NCBI GenBank assembly: GCA_029252405.1 | Contig: JAQXBM010000097.1 | Span: forward strand, 1 to 52,787 | From: Crocinitomicaceae bacterium | GTDB taxonomy: Bacteria; Bacteroidota; Bacteroidia; Flavobacteriales_D; Crocinitomicaceae | Length of the DNA: 52,787 nucleotides | Reading direction: 5' to 3' | Shown here: piece after piece, positions 50,401 to 52,787 of the stretch | Layout: every line of letters starts with the position of its first letter | Numbering within the stretch: position 1 is the stretch's first letter | Program-made: the position numbers and the translations under genes | Notes under the pieces: generated by a model | The model's input: the letters and a program-made list of their open reading frames with translations, nothing else | Databases searched by the model: none | What the model was told of the DNA's origin: nothing

Positions 50401-52787
50401 AATTGACCTTGGAAAACACTACTCACAGAACTACCTCCTGATTCTCCGGATACAGTTCTTTGAATTGTTTCTTCTTCTGAACAGGTAGCACATTTTCGTT
50501 GGATATCAGTTGCTTTCATTTGAACTACGCGATTTGCCATTCTGTCGGCTTGCCTTTCGCTATGTGTGTTTGTCAATGAGTCAGTCACTTTCGCCTTTCT
50601 GGAAACGGCTGGGTCCAACCCATAAACACCTAGTAGATGAGGGAGATTTCCCGGAATCGCTCTCTGGAAAATGATCTTCCCTCCAGAATGATGTGGACGA
50701 GCAATGGCGGCAACATCAGCAGGTAACGAAGCGAAGCTATTAACCCTTACTCCTCTAGAATGATTGACTTGAACTACTGCCGCAGCAATTGTTCTTGCAT
50801 CTCCAGCAGAAACTCCCGCTGTAACCATCGCTGCTTCATCATGAATTAGGCCAGGTGGCAGAGCAGCGACCCCTGTAAATTCGTAGTCAGACATTTTACT
50901 ATCCTCAATTCCATCGAGAACGGTGTACGATTTATTAACTCCACTGAATCCAGCTGGAGTAGTATGAGGTGCATCGGTAATTACTCCATGTGCATCGTAT
51001 GCTTGAGCCGTACAAACAATTTGGCTAGGAATTAGTGCCTCAGCTTCTACTGTAGCCTTTACCTGCTCGGCGAACGGAATTGTTCCTTTACTTGTTCCCA
51101 CGATATCGGAAGGTATATTTGTTGAATCTGCAATTAGGTTATTTGCCTCAGTATAAGCTCCACCACTCGCACTACGACCATAATTTGCCGTAACCTCCCA
51201 TCGAACAGCAATGAATTTACCTGTAGCTGCATCCGCATCGCGATTGGCTGCATTTTTAACAACAGTTTCGAAACCAGACAACATATCTGGGTTATTCTTA
51301 ATTCCTCTCAAAGGAGTCAGGTTAGCCCATGTTTCACCTCTTCCACCAAGTTCCCCATTAAGCAAGTGAGCTCTAACGTAGTATGGCCCCCTTAGATATT
51401 TTCGTTGTCTAAGAATCTCCCAAGTTGGATTGACTAAAGACCCAGCTGGTTCGCTTCCTGGTGGATGAAACTTCGTTAATTTTTCCACAGTCGCTCTACT
51501 TCCAAAACCATTTGTCAACCCACCATAGTCTGTTTCTGTTGATGCCACTTCTCCAGAAAGTGAAGTTGTAAATATTGACATGTGACCAGCAAGAACTTCC
51601 ATTTCCCTTTCAAAATCTGCCCTGATACCTGAACCCGGATTGTCATCATTTCTTTGACTTTGATCAGCAGTAACTCTTACCCGCATGGCATCGAGTCTTC
51701 TTGCACTTGCAATTGCCTGCGTTTTAGCCGCATGTTCTGGTGTGCCAGGTGCTGGACTAAACTGCTCAACGTAATCTAGAAAATTTGTAGGCGTACTTGC
51801 GACCATTAATCGTGCATTTGCATCATCCCCTTCCATATAAAGCGAATGCTGATTTCCTGAAGCATCAACAAATTCTTCTCTTGGAAATAAGAAGTTTAAT
51901 CCTGCTTGTACAAGGTTACGAGCACTTTCCAACAAACTCGCGCCCATTTCCCATGCCCGATCGATCATCCATTGGATACCTTCATCAACTTTTTCTTGAA
52001 GGCTTTGAATCACTTCTCCAATTCTTCTTCCAATTCCTCCAAGTCCAACTTGATTTGCCAAGAATCCAATTAAAATTGGCATTCCTTGTGCCATTGTTCT
52101 TTCCAGTAAATCGGCTGCTGGTTGAATGTTTCCTTGTGCAATTTGGATCACGCCACCTAAGAAGCTGTTCAACATTTCAAGCATTGGAATCATGTATTCA
52201 ATTGCCGATTGTACAGCATTGAAGAAGGCAATGAAGCTATTCACAATCGCCATGATACCTGTTGGATCAAGGAAACTCAATAATTTCACCGTCACCTGCT
52301 GGATGATTCTTGTCATGATCCAGTTGCGAGCGGCCGAGATTACCATGTCCCAAAGACCGGATAGTTGCTCTTGGATTTTCTCCCAGATTGCAATTGGTCC
52401 TCTTGTTAATACATCGTTTACGAAATCCCAAACTCCCGTTAAGGTATCAATTGTTCCTTCAATTTGCGCCCATCGTTCTTCACCAACTTTCTCTCTAAGC
52501 TTCGCAAAGATTGATTCTCTTGTAATTCCAAGAATCTCGAATACTAATTTCAAGATTGATTGGAAACTGAAGTCCTCTGGTATGGTTATGCCAGCGTCGC
52601 CCAATTGTCCGAACAGCCATTCGCCAACTCCATTCAATAAATGGGTCAGAATATTATTGAAGAATTGCACGAATCCTTGTTTCACAGCTTTTAGAACATT
52701 CCGCAAGAACTGAATTGGATCACGCTTAATTTCCTCGTAGGCCATTTGAGCACGGCTAATAATACTTCCAATCAATTCAAATGGGAA
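47478..52787 (-). CDS. Giant DUF4157 (eCIS core) multidomain protein, 5' end cut by window
   Basis: At least 1765 residues; the frame runs off the right edge without a stop, so the true start is outside. In order: helical bundle region (1-310: GVGEWLFGQLGDAG, GNIQPAADLLERTMAQG); a nuclease-like YYVRAHLLNGELGGRG with NLTPL (about 465-489); an internal IQRKCATCSEEE motif; DUF4157 (about 802-880) with zinc motif HELTH (867-871); a PD-(D/E)xK-like domain (about 905-1065: E920, TPDLAF D975, AEIK E990/K992, Q1005); a Lys-rich tract (1068-1153) starting with 12 Lys; a Gly/Ala/Ser tract (1160-1260); an acidic tract (1261-1358); and a globular C-terminus. DUF4157 marks extracellular contractile injection systems and polymorphic toxins. 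The roles proposed are inferred. Confidence 0.82.
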   Translation of the reverse strand, partial: FPFELIGSIISRAQMAYEEIKRDPIQFLRNVLKAVKQGFVQFFNNILTHLLNGVGEWLFGQLGDAGITIPEDFSFQSILKLVFEILGITRESIFAKLREKVGEERWAQIEGTIDTLTGVWDFVNDVLTRGPIAIWEKIQEQLSGLWDMVISAARNWIMTRIIQQVTVKLLSFLDPTGIMAIVNSFIAFFNAVQSAIEYMIPMLEMLNSFLGGVIQIAQGNIQPAADLLERTMAQGMPILIGFLANQVGLGGIGRRIGEVIQSLQEKVDEGIQWMIDRAWEMGASLLESARNLVQAGLNFLFPREEFVDASGNQHSLYMEGDDANARLMVASTPTNFLDYVEQFSPAPGTPEHAAKTQAIASARRLDAMRVRVTADQSQRNDDNPGSGIRADFEREMEVLAGHMSIFTTSLSGEVASTETDYGGLTNGFGSRATVEKLTKFHPPGSEPAGSLVNPTWEILRQRKYLRGPYYVRAHLLNGELGGRGETWANLTPLRGIKNNPDMLSGFETVVKNAANRDADAATGKFIAVRWEVTANYGRSASGGAYTEANNLIADSTNIPSDIVGTSKGTIPFAEQVKATVEAEALIPSQIVCTAQAYDAHGVITDAPHTTPAGFSGVNKSYTVLDGIEDSKMSDYEFTGVAALPPGLIHDEAAMVTAGVSAGDARTIAAAVVQVNHSRGVRVNSFASLPADVAAIARPHHSGGKIIFQRAIPGNLPHLLGVYGLDPAVSRKAKVTDSLTNTHSERQADRMANRVVQMKATDIQRKCATCSEEETIQRTVSGESGGSSVSSVFQGQLNSARGGGTPMDTSTRSFMESRFGNDFSGVSIHTGGQAASLSDQIGARAFTTGSDIYFNQGEYSPRTTEGKRLLAHELTHTIQQGASPVDIGMGDRISRKPKGTIQRNPKVCREIMTRGSFSSFAIGNEVERQIRIDFERRFGPSTNIDLQSASSAVYRERPGRVIDPQVFDIPHPRSGVGTPDLAFKSTTGMAMMIAEIKPANAEGFLLGESQMANYLVKGNSEENQSLRTSLGVKVFSPMTAASRFSTPKSVTALGVKYRVGYCGPGLIMYAPFKKKKKKKKKKKKPGKKDKKSSKKDSKKSKKKDKKGKKGKSKTKKKTPKKSKTSKPKKGKKPKAPKTKKPPKAPKKPKVPKTPKPPKPGAPVAPNLGIGIGLPGAGGGNVGVGVNLGASAGVGNVGAGVNLGSESASALSAGASASVGSQSASVAAAGATVSEGDTSATAVAAGAGVSSGNTTVVAGQAGISGGEGEGEKSGGDGADAEDKKPQASGGTESAGSGSGPKVEITLTAGESGTDGQTAQEDKKGGEKGEDEGEKGEKEGEKSGDGKSGGEEGEKSEGDGEGESEPVKVELTESETKVFNLLVAEEGHEITPESMRLLQEFVDEDITEEQLADLKRRLDLSKGKSKTKTAEETVNVAINHMIDIRLGIPFKTEVTPEQKKEIDFKRAGEKNKVWQKTLGWKSELFMNVDVPVDSKEFIEFISILQEMVGVQPNGVAGAVTVVRYYQYSQREQDEVYAKALKFLNEEEKNKKLPEPKTADDTDSLKNPLDVLIPGSFFKMDEETGRLSVADFVEEFKEKGVTLNRIYFRIDSSTKIEVKDKTYQFGDADPVTLQHVKYYVKAIVDTVPDDDESFDYFPDDEFIKSKKWVWSPTERKSREIINSKVRKALVKLVTIQDETAKLMKKGENVNLTEIMATIHDMQNVSITEDGISGTISLTPTKLLKEKANIIMSGNKVHYFKVGEKVSFTFYKDR

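Noticed and set aside
52126-52713. 195-codon plus-strand frame opposite the DUF4157 protein
   Set aside because: Antisense to a clearly coding frame with recognisable helical repeats; no features of its own.

Overview
The window looks like chromosomal DNA from a gliding-type Bacteroidota. Flavobacteriales is most likely, and a Crocinitomicaceae-like lineage is possible, but I cannot place it to genus. The evidence is a core type IX secretion/gliding block (porU, porV, a porP/sprF-like gene, gldJ next to murF), T9SS type A and type B sorting domains, Bacteroidota -7 promoter boxes (TAnnTTTG, best cases with TTG 18-19 nt upstream), weak Shine-Dalgarno sequences, and a serine palmitoyltransferase-like enzyme typical of sphingolipid/sulfonolipid-making Bacteroidota.

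Layout. 1-6.9 kb is an accessory stretch of small lineage-specific genes (lipoproteins, an OmpA-like protein, SRPBCC, DUF2071 and DUF4476-like proteins) with one frameshifted outer-membrane protein pseudogene. 6.9-8.3 kb holds a secreted M28 peptidase. 8.3-19.9 kb, minus strand, is a tightly packed five-gene operon: a giant T9SS type B cargo with eight Cys-paired repeats, a PorP/SprF-like protein, a PD40-PKD-OmpA protein, an unknown secreted protein, and a propeller/SpoIIE-phosphatase receptor. A lone receiver protein follows. 20.1-26.4 kb holds an alpha-oxoamine synthase, a T9SS type A protein, a membrane protein, bioF, bioB and a HisKA_2 histidine kinase. 26.5-35.4 kb is the T9SS/gliding core with ispF attached to porV. 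35.5-45.2 kb is housekeeping: murF, an acyl-CoA dehydrogenase, anmK, then a probable operon of Glu/Leu dehydrogenase, nhaD, exbB/exbD/tonB-like genes and folC. A tRNA-Val with promoter and terminator follows.

The right end (46.6-52.8 kb, minus strand) is the most unusual part. A very large protein, cut by the window edge, carries the DUF4157 'eCIS core' domain, two nuclease-like motifs, an approximately 85-residue lysine-rich tract, a Gly/Ala/Ser tract and an acidic tract. It is followed by a small cysteine-rich protein with an HEDVH zinc-peptidase motif. This looks like the 3' end of an extracellular contractile injection system or polymorphic-toxin locus lying mostly beyond the right edge. 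A NUDIX-family regulator with a degenerate Nudix box faces it.

All calls come from reading motifs and context; no database search was possible.
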